In this document: positions 7,741-15,561 of the stretch, piece after piece
Position numbering within the stretch: position 1 is the stretch's first letter
Layout of the letters: each line of letters starts with the position of its first letter
Source: REEB76 sp049698775
GTDB taxonomy: Bacteria; Pseudomonadota; Gammaproteobacteria; Natronospirales; REEB76
DNA: 27,880 nucleotides
Assembly: GCA_049698775.1 (NCBI GenBank)
Contig: JBAVYM010000062.1
Coordinates: 1-27,880, forward strand
Reading direction: 5' to 3'
The notes under the pieces: model-generated
Database searches by the model: none
What the model was told of the DNA's origin: nothing
The model's input: the letters and a program-made list of their open reading frames with translations, nothing else
Position numbers and translations under genes: made by a program

Positions 7741-7812
7741 AGACACTGCCACACTGAGCATTTATGAGCACACGAGGGGAAAGGCAGTGTCTGTCTTTCC
7801 CCTTGTCATTTT
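7741..7812 (+). promoter_or_regulatory. Two mutually exclusive hairpins before pheS, candidate attenuator
   Basis: Stem A is a perfect 10-bp pairing of AGACACTGCC (7741-7750) with GGCAGTGTCT (7783-7792). Stem B pairs CGAGGGGAAAG (7773-7783, one G-T wobble) with CTTTCCCCTTG (7795-7805), leaving an 11-nt loop, and is followed by TCATTTT. The 3' arm of stem A lies in the loop of stem B, and the 5' arm of B lies in the loop of A. The two cannot both form as nested stems, which is the layout of an antiterminator/terminator switch. E. coli pheST is attenuated by a Phe-rich leader peptide, but I found no clear peptide of that kind here. The T tract is imperfect. Confidence 0.5.
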
Positions 7813-7841
7813 CATATGACGATACGCACATAGGGACTGGT

Positions 7842-8858
7842 TTGAACAACTTGGACGCTCTTGTCCCGCAGGCCGAGACCGAAATCGCCGCATGTAACTC
7901 ACTGCCGGCGCTCGACGCCGTGCGGGTCAGATATCTGGGCAAGAAAGGCATCATCACCGAGCAGCTCAAATCCCTGGGCAGTCTGCCCGAGGGTGAGCGG
8001 CGCGCCGCCGGTCAATGGATCAATCAAGTCAAGGAAATTGTCAGCTCGGCCATTGAGGGCCGCAAGACTGTGTTGGAGCAAGCTGAACTCACTGCACAAC
8101 TGGCCAGCCAGACGCTGGATGTAACCTTGCCGGGCCGCGGCCAGCATCCCGGCACCATTCATCCCTTGACGCGTACGCTGGAACGCATTGAGACGATCTT
8201 CCGCGCCGCTGGCTTTGAAGTCGCTGAAGGACCTGAAATCGAGGACGATTTTCATAATTTCCAGGCCCTCAACATTCCGGAACACCATCCGGCACGCGCG
8301 ATGCAGGATACGTTCTATCTCAAAACCGGCCAGTTGTTGCGTACCCATACTTCACCGGTGCAAGTACGGGTGATGAAAAGCCAAAAGCCGCCGTTGCGCA
8401 TTATTGCGCCAGGGCGCGTCTATCGCAGGGATTCCGATCTCACGCATGCGCCCATGTTCCATCAAGTCGAAGGCTTGCTGGTGGACAAAGACGTGAGCAT
8501 GGCAAACCTGAAGAGTATGCTCACGGAATTTTTATGGGCTTTCTTTGAAGCAGATACCAAAGTACGCTTCCGACCCTCATACTTTCCATTTACGGAACCC
8601 TCGGCAGAAATGGATATTGAGTGCGTCACGTGTCACGGCGCTGGTTGCCGCGTATGCAGTAACGCCGGTTGGCTGGAGGTGCTCGGATGCGGCATGGTGC
8701 ACCCACAGGTATTTGCACAGGTGGGCATCGACAGCAAGCACTGGAACGGCTACGCCTTCGGCATGGGCGTGGAACGACTTGCCATGCTGCGCTACGGTAT
8801 TACCGATCTGCGCCTGTTCTTCGAAAATGATCTGCGCTTTCTGGCGCAATTTCACTGA
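7842..8858 (+). CDS. pheS: Phenylalanyl-tRNA synthetase alpha subunit
   Basis: The catalytic alpha chain of the (alpha-beta)2 class II synthetase that charges tRNA-Phe. The product is 338 residues (E. coli 327). An N-terminal coiled-coil region ends near VRVRYLGKKG. The core follows with GPEIEDDFHNFQALNIPEHHPAR, GRVYRRDSDLTHAPMFHQVEGL (motif 2), RFRPSYFPFTEPSAE, and FAFGMGVERL-type motif 3 (here YAFGMGVERLAMLRYGI). A CxxC-x4-CxxC insert (CVTCHGAGCRVC) precedes WLEVLGCGMVHP. I chose TTG 7842: AGGGA lies 5 nt upstream and it gives the family-like N-terminus MNNLDALV. An in-frame ATG at 7764 would put the coding sequence across the leader hairpins and has no SD. Confidence 0.95.
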   Translation: MNNLDALVPQAETEIAACNSLPALDAVRVRYLGKKGIITEQLKSLGSLPEGERRAAGQWINQVKEIVSSAIEGRKTVLEQAELTAQLASQTLDVTLPGRGQHPGTIHPLTRTLERIETIFRAAGFEVAEGPEIEDDFHNFQALNIPEHHPARAMQDTFYLKTGQLLRTHTSPVQVRVMKSQKPPLRIIAPGRVYRRDSDLTHAPMFHQVEGLLVDKDVSMANLKSMLTEFLWAFFEADTKVRFRPSYFPFTEPSAEMDIECVTCHGAGCRVCSNAGWLEVLGCGMVHPQVFAQVGIDSKHWNGYAFGMGVERLAMLRYGITDLRLFFENDLRFLAQFH

Positions 8859-8873
8859 GCTGCGGGCCATCAG

Positions 8874-11243
8874 ATGAAAATCAGTGAAGCCTGGCTGCGT
8901 GAATGGGTGGATACTCCGGTAACCGCTGAACATCTGGCAGAGCAGTTGACCTTTGCCGGCCTCGAAGTGGAATCTCTCACCACCAGCCCGGCAGATTTTA
9001 CGCAGGTGGTGATTGGTAATGTAACCGAAGTAAAGCCCCACCCAGACGCAGGTAAACTTACGATTTGCAGTGTAGAAAGCGGCAAGGCCAGGCTGCAAAT
9101 CGTTTGTGGCGCACCGAATGTGCGCGCCGGCATGCGCGCGCCACTGGCGTTAATAGGCGCGGTCCTGCCGAATGACAGGAAAATAGACCCCGTCAAGCTC
9201 CACGGCGTAAATTCCCAAGGCATGCTTTGTTCAGCACAGGAGCTGGGTTTATCGGATGACGCTAGCGGCATCATGGCGTTACCAAGCGACGCCCCAGTGG
9301 GAATGCCGCTGGCAGATTATCTCGGTCTGCCCGACCAGGTGATGGAACTGAAGCTAACGCCCAACCGCGGCGATTGCCTGAGCATTGCCGGTATTGCCCG
9401 CGAAGTGGCTTGCATTAACCGCATCAAATTCAAGTCGCCGCGGATGCATACGATCAAGGCGGGCTGCGATGTCCGATTGCCGATCTCGACCAAAGCGCCC
9501 CAAGCTTGTCCAGTGTACGCAGGACGAATCATACGAGGACTGCGCATGAACGCAGCAAGCCCTGTATGGCTGACCGAGCGCTTGCGGCGTGCGGGTTTGC
9601 GTGCCATTCATCCGGTGGTGGATGTCACCAATTACGTGATGTTGGAGTTAGGTCAGCCCATGCACGGATTTGACCTGCGTCAGCTCCGCGGCGGTATCGT
9701 CGTGCGATGGGCTCGCGAGGGCGAGACACTTACACTGCTGGATGGGCGGCGGATCGGGTTATCCAAAGATGTGTTGGTGATTGCAGACCGTGAAAAGATC
9801 AAAGCACTCGCCGGGATCATGGGTGGCGATGAGTCGGGCGTATCACCCGATACCACGGATGTCTTTCTGGAAAGCGCGTTCTTCTCGCCCCGGGCCATTC
9901 AGGGCCGGGCACAGCGTTTCGGCTTGATTACCGAGGCTTCACACCGGTTTGAACGCGGTGTGGATCCAGCATTGCCCCGTCGCGCCCTGGAACGGGCCAC
10001 AGCGCTGTTATTAAGCATTGCCGGCGGGCAACCGGGCCCGGTGTCGGAGGCCCGTACCGCGGCCTATCTGCCGGCACGACCCTCAATCCGTCTGCGGTCG
10101 GAACGACTTGTGCGGTTGTTGGGCATACGGATATCAGATCGGGAGGTAACCGGAATCCTCAAGCTATTAGGCATGAACGTTAAGCTTCAGACGAAGGCCT
10201 GGCGGGTCAGCCCGCCCAGTTTCCGCTTCGACCTCAGCCTGGAAGAGGATTTGATCGAAGAGGTAGCGCGTATACATGGGTTCGACCGCATACCCGCCAT
10301 TCCCTTGCCGGGAACGCTACAACCCGGAAAAGCGAGCGAGTCCCGGCTTAGTCCAGTACGGCTGCGGGAGGTGCTGGTGCAACGGGGCTACAGCGAGGTG
10401 GTGACCTACAGTTTTGTGCCGCAATTACTGGATACCTGGCTGGCGGGTGAGGGCGCGGTATTGGAGCTTGAGAACCCATTGTCCACCGAGCTTGTGCGCC
10501 TGCGCCGGTCCCTTTGGTCAAGCCTGCTGCAAACCTTGAACTACAACATCAACCGCCAACAGGAGCGTATGCGTATATTCGAGTTCAGCAGGATATATAT
10601 ACGGCAAGATAATGATATTAAAGAACAAAATATTGTTGCGGGTCTTGCATTTGGAGCGGTGGAGCCAGAACAGTGGGGCCTGCCTTCACGGCCGGCTAGA
10701 TTTGAGGATGTAAAGTCGGACACCGAAGCGTTGTTGGCCATCGCGAGCCGGCAGCCGCAATTCGTCCCTGCCAGCCATCCGGCATTGCATCCGGGACGGT
10801 CGGCTGCGATCCGATCCGGAGATCGGCATCTGGGATGGCTGGGCGAGCTGCATCCCGAGCTGATAAGACAAATGGGGTTGCCGAAACCGGTCGTGCTATT
10901 TGAGCTGGATCGAGATGCACTGTCCGAAATCCCGGTGCCGGTTTTTTCCCCTGTTTCCCGTTATCCCTCGGTGCGCCGGGATCTGGCCGTAATCGTCAAT
11001 GAAGATATCTTGGTTGAGACCTTGCGCGACTGTGTGTGCGCCTCAGCACCCAATTCACTCCAGGAAGTGCGCATATTTGACATATATCGCGGACCCGGCA
11101 TAGATTCTGGACGAAAAAGTGTGGCTTTAGGCTTGATTTTACAAGACTCTTCGCGCACGCTAACCGACGAAGCTGCTGACGCAATCATGTCCCGAGTAGT
11201 CGAGCGACTGCAGTATGAATTGGGTGCAACAATAAGAGATTGA
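8874..11243 (+). CDS. pheT: Phenylalanyl-tRNA synthetase beta subunit
   Basis: The tRNA-binding and editing subunit of PheRS, 789 residues (E. coli 795). It begins MKISEAWLREWVDTP, 15 nt after pheS. Visible domains in order are the OB-fold tRNA-binding domain (about 39-148, VIGNVTEVKPHPDAGKL), the B3/B4 editing domain (about 210-385), the B5 DNA-binding-like domain (about 400-470), the class II-like core (about 480-680), and a C-terminal FDX-ACB anticodon domain (about 695-788, beginning SRYPSVRRDLAVIV). The ihfA ATG follows two nucleotides after the stop, so pheS, pheT and ihfA are very probably one transcript. A short AT-rich stretch lies around 10590-10640. Confidence 0.98.
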   Translation: MKISEAWLREWVDTPVTAEHLAEQLTFAGLEVESLTTSPADFTQVVIGNVTEVKPHPDAGKLTICSVESGKARLQIVCGAPNVRAGMRAPLALIGAVLPNDRKIDPVKLHGVNSQGMLCSAQELGLSDDASGIMALPSDAPVGMPLADYLGLPDQVMELKLTPNRGDCLSIAGIAREVACINRIKFKSPRMHTIKAGCDVRLPISTKAPQACPVYAGRIIRGLRMNAASPVWLTERLRRAGLRAIHPVVDVTNYVMLELGQPMHGFDLRQLRGGIVVRWAREGETLTLLDGRRIGLSKDVLVIADREKIKALAGIMGGDESGVSPDTTDVFLESAFFSPRAIQGRAQRFGLITEASHRFERGVDPALPRRALERATALLLSIAGGQPGPVSEARTAAYLPARPSIRLRSERLVRLLGIRISDREVTGILKLLGMNVKLQTKAWRVSPPSFRFDLSLEEDLIEEVARIHGFDRIPAIPLPGTLQPGKASESRLSPVRLREVLVQRGYSEVVTYSFVPQLLDTWLAGEGAVLELENPLSTELVRLRRSLWSSLLQTLNYNINRQQERMRIFEFSRIYIRQDNDIKEQNIVAGLAFGAVEPEQWGLPSRPARFEDVKSDTEALLAIASRQPQFVPASHPALHPGRSAAIRSGDRHLGWLGELHPELIRQMGLPKPVVLFELDRDALSEIPVPVFSPVSRYPSVRRDLAVIVNEDILVETLRDCVCASAPNSLQEVRIFDIYRGPGIDSGRKSVALGLILQDSSRTLTDEAADAIMSRVVERLQYELGATIRD

Positions 11244-11245
11244 AC

Positions 11246-11548
11246 ATGGCGCTGACCAAGGCGGAAATGGCCGAGGCCTTGTTTGAGGAGCTGGGGCTCA
11301 ACAAGCGGGAAGCGAAAGAGCTTGTGGACCTCTTTTTCGAAGAAATCCGCCTGGCGCTGGCTGGGGGGGGGCAGGTCAAGCTGTCGGGCTTCGGCAATTT
11401 TGACTTGCGGAGCAAAAACCAGCGGCCGGGCCGTAATCCCAAAACCGGGGAGGAAATCCCCATCACGGCCCGACGGGTAGTCACCTTCCGGCCGGGACAG
11501 AAGCTCAAAACGAGGGTAGAGGCATATGCTGGAAGCCGGGAACAATAG
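11246..11548 (+). CDS. ihfA: Integration host factor subunit alpha
   Basis: A 100-residue DNABII-family protein (E. coli IHF-alpha 99) that pairs with IHF-beta to bend DNA sharply at specific sites. The sequence is near-canonical: MALTKAEMAEALFEELGLNK, ELVDLFFEEIRLAL, QVKLSGFGNFDLR, then the beta-arm with the intercalating proline in RPGRNPKTGEEIPITARRVVTFRPGQKLK. I chose ATG 11246 because it gives the conserved N-terminus; a TTG at 11240 would add two residues. Placement after pheT is the classical himA position. The turn before QVKLSG is coded by three GGG codons, a run of nine G. The last codons overlap the MerR gene by 23 bp. Confidence 0.98.
   Translation: MALTKAEMAEALFEELGLNKREAKELVDLFFEEIRLALAGGGQVKLSGFGNFDLRSKNQRPGRNPKTGEEIPITARRVVTFRPGQKLKTRVEAYAGSREQ
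11363..11371 (+). repeat. Nine-G homopolymer inside ihfA
   Basis: Nine consecutive G encode Gly-Gly-Gly in the IHF-alpha loop before QVKLSGFGNF, where E. coli IHF-alpha reads NGEQVKLSG. Poly-G tracts of this size are prone to slippage and to sequencing error. A one-base change would frameshift the C-terminal two thirds of the protein. Confidence 0.9.
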
Positions 11549-11882
11549 CGAGCTCCCGCCGATCCCGGGCAAGCGTTACTTCACCATCGGCGAAGTCAGC
11601 GATTTATGCGGAGTGAAGCCGCATGTGTTGCGCTATTGGGAACAGGAATTTCCGCAACTCAAACCCGTCAAGCGCCGCGGCAATCGCCGTTACTACCAAC
11701 GCCATGACGTATTGGTGATTCGTCAGATCCGCAGCCTGCTCTACGAGCAGGGTTTTACTATCGGCGGTGCACGCCAACAACTCTCCAGCGATACCGCCAA
11801 GCAGGATGTCTCGCAAAGCCAGCAGATCGTCCATCAGCTACGGGTAGAACTGGAAGATCTTTTGCAGATCCTTAAACGCTAA
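11526..11882 (+). CDS. MerR-family transcriptional regulator
   Basis: A 118-residue protein with an N-terminal MerR winged helix (about 18-85: YFTIGEVSDLCGVKPHVLRYWEQEF, then RRGNRRYY and HDVLVIRQIRSLLYEQGFTIGGARQQL). A short helical C-terminus (about 90-118) looks like a dimerisation coiled coil. There is no cysteine-rich or large effector domain, so it is not a metal sensor of the MerR/CueR type. It starts inside the end of ihfA (23-bp overlap), implying co-transcription and coupled translation. A small MerR gene in this place, followed by tRNA-Pro, is also known in Pseudomonas. Its targets are unknown. Confidence 0.9.
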   Translation: MLEAGNNSELPPIPGKRYFTIGEVSDLCGVKPHVLRYWEQEFPQLKPVKRRGNRRYYQRHDVLVIRQIRSLLYEQGFTIGGARQQLSSDTAKQDVSQSQQIVHQLRVELEDLLQILKR

Positions 11883-11980
11883 ACGTCCTCTCCAGACAAG
11901 ACCGCGGGTTCCGCACACCCAATTCATCGAGTATCATTGCCAATTGTTAGCCTGATGGCGCTTCGGCGTCCAGCAGCATC

Positions 11981-12059
<79 letters not shown>

Positions 12060-12168
12060 TTCTTTTACGGCCCTAATATCTGTTCCTGTGTATCTGGAAT
12101 GCACGCCAAATGTGGGGGTTTGATTCGGCAACGAGTCCGATTTCAGAATGTCACAATCCCGTAGCTGA

Positions 12169-12327
12169 GTGAAAATAGAAACTTCCACCCCCGGTAGCAA
12201 ACGTGCCCAACGTTGGGGCATAGTAGTATTTTGTATTGCAGTTCTGATAACTATCGTGCTTGTTTGGATGGGAATAACCGGCGTCCATTGGCCAAAATGG
12301 CTGCTGGCCTTGACAACCATCCTGTGA
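12169..12327 (+). CDS. Possible small single-span membrane protein (52 aa)
   Basis: From GTG 12169 a 52-residue frame reads a polar, basic N-terminus (MKIETSTPGSKRAQR), then one strongly hydrophobic stretch (WGIVVFCIAVLITIVLVWMG, residues 16-35), and a Trp-rich tail (VHWPKWLLALTTIL). The layout of basic residues before one membrane span with interfacial tryptophans is what a genuine small membrane protein looks like, and positive-inside orientation would put the N-terminus in the cytoplasm. Against it: the start is GTG with no clear SD, and an in-frame stop immediately precedes it (TGA then GTG). I do not recognise a family. It stands alone between tRNA-Pro and the end of the convergent cyclic-di-GMP gene. 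The flanking 12058-12168 and 12328-12424 show nothing else I can support. Confidence 0.45.
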   Translation: MKIETSTPGSKRAQRWGIVVFCIAVLITIVLVWMGITGVHWPKWLLALTTIL

Positions 12328-12424
12328 CCGTTGCCATGTGTATTGGAACTTTGCGATGCACGTGCGAAGTCGGGGCGCAGCGGCTCTGCAAACAACCGGT
12401 TTTATGCTGGTGTGACTGCGATAT

Positions 12425-15409
12425 TTATGTCTTCGGTGGCGCCAGCGCAGCAAGATAACGCTCCACCTCATTCAAGGCGAATGGCTTTGAAAAATGATAA
12501 CCCTGACCGCGGCGGCATCCCAAAGCCCGTAACAATTCCAATTGACGCGAATTCTCGATGCCTTCCGCTACAACGTCCATACCCAAATCGGCGGCAAGCA
12601 CAGTGATGGTGCGCACGATGGCCCGATCACTGCGGTTGTGCTCGATGTCCTTGATGAAGGAACGATCAATCTTCAACGTATCCAGTTTGAATGTCCGTAA
12701 TGCACTCAGGGACGAGTAGCCGGTGCCGAAATCATCCATCTGCAAATTCACTCCAATTGTCCTCAAGCGATCTATGGTTTCAACCGCCAGTTTCGGATTG
12801 TCCATGAATACCGTTTCAGTGATTTCAAGGCATAGATTTTTTGCCGGAATTCCCGTCATATCGAGTACCCGCGCGACGCGCTGCGGGAGCACCCAGTGGC
12901 CAAATTGACGGTTGGCTATATTGACGCTGATAGAAAGATTTTCATCAAGGTGCTTGTAGCGCTTGCGCCATTGTGAAAGTTGTCCACAGGCAGTTTCCAT
13001 TACCCACCAACCCAGCGGCATGATGAGTCCGGTTTCCTCGGCGACGCTCAGGAAATGTTCCGGTGTGAGCAGGCCACGTTCGGGGTGTGCCCAGCGAACC
13101 AGCGCCTCAAAACCGGTGAGGCGAGCGGTGGCAAGTTCCAGCACCGGCTGAAAATACACGCGGAATTCATTGCGTTGCAGTGCGTGGCGTAGCTCAGTCT
13201 CCAGCTTGAGATTGGCCTTCACATGCTCGTGCATGGCGTCATCGAACACCACATAGCCGGCTTTGCCGGCTGCTTTGGCGCGATACATGGCCGTATCCGC
13301 ATCACGCAGCAACTCATCCGGGTGCTGATAATGGGGCGCGCTGATGACGATGCCGATGCTGGCAGTGGAAAATATATCCCGGCCATTCACCGTGAAGGCA
13401 CGCGCCAGCTCTTCATGGATGCGGTCAGCCACCGTGGTAGCCTCATCCAGTCCCTGCACGCGTTCAAGCAGGATGGTAAATTCGTCGCCACCATGCCGGG
13501 CAATCAGGTCGGCCGGCCGCAGGCAAGTGCGCAAACGTTTGGCGATTGCGACCAGCAGGCGGTCACCAAAACTGTGTCCAAGACTGTCGTTAATCAGCTT
13601 GAAGCGGTCCAGATCAAGAAACAGCACCGCGAAACGATCCGTGTCGCGCTTGCTGTTGTGTTCCAGTGATTGACGCAGTCGATCCATGAAAAAAGTCCGA
13701 TTCGGCAGCCCCGTCAGCGCATCGTGATAGGCGCTGTGCACCAATTCCTGTTCGGCCTTCTTGTGCTCGGTAACGTCGCGAACTGTACCCATGGAAGCCG
13801 GGCGTCCACGCCAGGAAATCCGGCTCACGGTGACCGATGCCGTCACTTGATTATTGACATCCTTACAACGCAAGTGCATCTCATGGGGTTCAATACCGCG
13901 ATGGCTGACCGTATCCGTCGCGATCTGCTCGGCAAGTTTTCCGTTTGACGTGAGCACAATGTCGGTGACAGCCATACCTGCCATTTCCTCGGGCTCGTAG
14001 CCAAGCATGTAAGCGAAGGCACGATTGACATACGCGTACTTGCCAGCCTGACTCAGGAAAACGCCATCCTGGCTCATATCCACCAGTGTCCGGTACTTTT
14101 CCTCGGAACGTACCAGCGCCTCTTCGGCGCGCTTGCGTCCAGTGATATCCTGAAGTGTACCTTCGTAGTATTGCGTATGCCCGTTCTCGTCCTTGACAGC
14201 GCGTGCATTGTCACAAACCCAGATAGTCGTGCCGTCCTTGCGGAAGACTTGAAATTCCTGGTCGGTGTAGAGTCCGTAATCTTCGAGACGGCGCAGCAAT
14301 TCAGCGCGTTGCTCAGAGCGCACATATACGCGAGATGCGATATTCAGCTTGGCCTCGATTATTTCTTCTGGTGTGCTGTAACCAAGAATACGAGCCAGGG
14401 CAGGGTTGGCGCCAACCACGCGGCCATCGGTTGTGTATTGATAGATGCCTTCGCTGGCATTCTCGAAAAAAGTGCGGTATTTCCTTTCCATATCGCCAAT
14501 GACATTGGTTTGCGGCGCAGCCTGACCGGGATCCTGGCGATGCTCGGTATCCTCCACAATGCTGAAAACGGAATGCCGGCGTTGATCAAATTCCATGATC
14601 TCGGCAGACAATGAGCCATGGCGGATATCCCCCGTGCGTGTGCGCAGCCCTACACCGGTATTGATGATGCGGCCACCCGCTTTCAGCTCCTGCAGAATCT
14701 GGTCACGTTCCTGAGCGCTTCCCAATATTTCGAGTTCACCGACGTTGCGGCCTATCAATTCGGCCGGACTGTATCCCAAACGGTTTTCCACCGCCGGGCA
14801 GATGTCGGTCAACTGCAGGTTCTCCAAATCCAGCACGCCGATGATATCCGGTGCGATCCGGAAGCTGGCAGCCAATTTCGTCGAGGCCAAGCGCTGAATA
14901 TCATCGAGACGCCGACGGCGCAGTTCGGCGGCGGCGCGCACGGCCAAGCCACGCAGTGTCGCAAACAGCTCATCGGTTGCCTGGAACGCTTGCCGCGACA
15001 TGATGCCGAGATGCCCAATAGCGCGGCCATCCAAGCCGGGAATAACCACCGCGCAGTAAGCGCGTACACCGTGCTTGCACAACCAGCGATCCTTGGGATA
15101 TTCGGCGGCAACCCCGTCTTCGTGCCACAACTGGCCGTCAAGCAGGGTGCGGGCGGCGGGAGTGCCATCCAGCAGCAATTCACTGCCGCCTGCTGCGGCA
15201 CGGTTCACGTGCCAGCCGGCCACCAGCACCAGACGACTGACATCCTCCGGTTTGCGCGTGGTGATGAAGGCGTATTCCGCATCCAGCGACACGGCCAGCG
15301 TGCGGACTGCGTGGCGGAAAAAATCCTGGCCAACTACACCGGCCACTGGTTCCGTGAGCAAGCGAAACACACCGGCTGGCGTGGGACTGATGGCAGGTTC
15401 TGCTTTCAT
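12425..15409 (-). CDS. GAF/PAS-GGDEF-EAL cyclic-di-GMP signalling protein
   Basis: A 994-residue soluble-looking protein with no clear membrane span. Apparent domains are a GAF-like region (about 20-165), three PAS repeats (about 180-295, 310-428 and 438-552; the second and third end in the PAC-like motifs LQDITGRKRAEE and VRDVTEHKKAEQ), GGDEF (about 560-722) and EAL (about 735-985). The cyclase site is intact (HGGDEF, 639-644), with an inhibitory I-site RPAD (631-634) five residues ahead. EAL residues also look intact: FEAL (E768), N830, E862 in LEITET, DDFGTGYSS (D892, D893), K913, E949 and Q969. It could therefore make and degrade cyclic-di-GMP, and which activity dominates cannot be read. 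The GAF and PAS modules suggest sensing of a ligand, redox state or light. The ATG at 15409 has no strong SD. It is a single-gene unit on the minus strand. Confidence 0.95.
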   Translation of the reverse strand: MKAEPAISPTPAGVFRLLTEPVAGVVGQDFFRHAVRTLAVSLDAEYAFITTRKPEDVSRLVLVAGWHVNRAAAGGSELLLDGTPAARTLLDGQLWHEDGVAAEYPKDRWLCKHGVRAYCAVVIPGLDGRAIGHLGIMSRQAFQATDELFATLRGLAVRAAAELRRRRLDDIQRLASTKLAASFRIAPDIIGVLDLENLQLTDICPAVENRLGYSPAELIGRNVGELEILGSAQERDQILQELKAGGRIINTGVGLRTRTGDIRHGSLSAEIMEFDQRRHSVFSIVEDTEHRQDPGQAAPQTNVIGDMERKYRTFFENASEGIYQYTTDGRVVGANPALARILGYSTPEEIIEAKLNIASRVYVRSEQRAELLRRLEDYGLYTDQEFQVFRKDGTTIWVCDNARAVKDENGHTQYYEGTLQDITGRKRAEEALVRSEEKYRTLVDMSQDGVFLSQAGKYAYVNRAFAYMLGYEPEEMAGMAVTDIVLTSNGKLAEQIATDTVSHRGIEPHEMHLRCKDVNNQVTASVTVSRISWRGRPASMGTVRDVTEHKKAEQELVHSAYHDALTGLPNRTFFMDRLRQSLEHNSKRDTDRFAVLFLDLDRFKLINDSLGHSFGDRLLVAIAKRLRTCLRPADLIARHGGDEFTILLERVQGLDEATTVADRIHEELARAFTVNGRDIFSTASIGIVISAPHYQHPDELLRDADTAMYRAKAAGKAGYVVFDDAMHEHVKANLKLETELRHALQRNEFRVYFQPVLELATARLTGFEALVRWAHPERGLLTPEHFLSVAEETGLIMPLGWWVMETACGQLSQWRKRYKHLDENLSISVNIANRQFGHWVLPQRVARVLDMTGIPAKNLCLEITETVFMDNPKLAVETIDRLRTIGVNLQMDDFGTGYSSLSALRTFKLDTLKIDRSFIKDIEHNRSDRAIVRTITVLAADLGMDVVAEGIENSRQLELLRALGCRRGQGYHFSKPFALNEVERYLAALAPPKT

Positions 15410-15493
15410 GATGATGATTTGACCATAAAACAGCCTGGATTGGCATGGCAGCCATGCTGTACCAGGTAGAGCAATTTCCTGATCGCGGGTGGG

Positions 15494-15524
15494 TATTATC
15501 GAAAATATCTGCAGATATTATCGA
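15494..15524. promoter_or_regulatory. Palindrome flanked by 22-bp-spaced direct repeats, candidate operator
   Basis: TATTATCGA occurs at 15494-15502 and again at 15516-15524, exactly 22 bp apart (two helical turns). Between and overlapping them is the perfect 16-bp palindrome AATATCTGCAGATATT (15504-15519). The site is in the 152-bp AT-rich gap between the end of gspN and the start of the cyclic-di-GMP gene, 85-115 bp upstream of the latter. On the minus strand the repeats read TCGATAATA and contain -10-like GATAAT. The geometry fits a dimeric regulator site; the regulator is unknown. Confidence 0.45.
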
Positions 15525-15561
15525 GAAAATTTATATAACATTATGAAATATAAATATTTTA

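Noticed and set aside
7764..7841. Earlier ATG for pheS, or a leader peptide starting there.
   Set aside because: It has no SD and covers the leader hairpins. The frame runs into pheS without a stop and has only two Phe codons, so it does not look like a pheM-type peptide.
10590..10640. AT-rich patch inside pheT as a possible foreign insert.
   Set aside because: The reading frame and core-domain sequence continue through it, so it looks like local codon drift.
14618..15469. Plus-strand open frame of 283 codons opposite the cyclic-di-GMP gene.
   Set aside because: It is antisense to a clear GAF/PAS region, has no recognisable domain, and its composition is that of a shadow frame.
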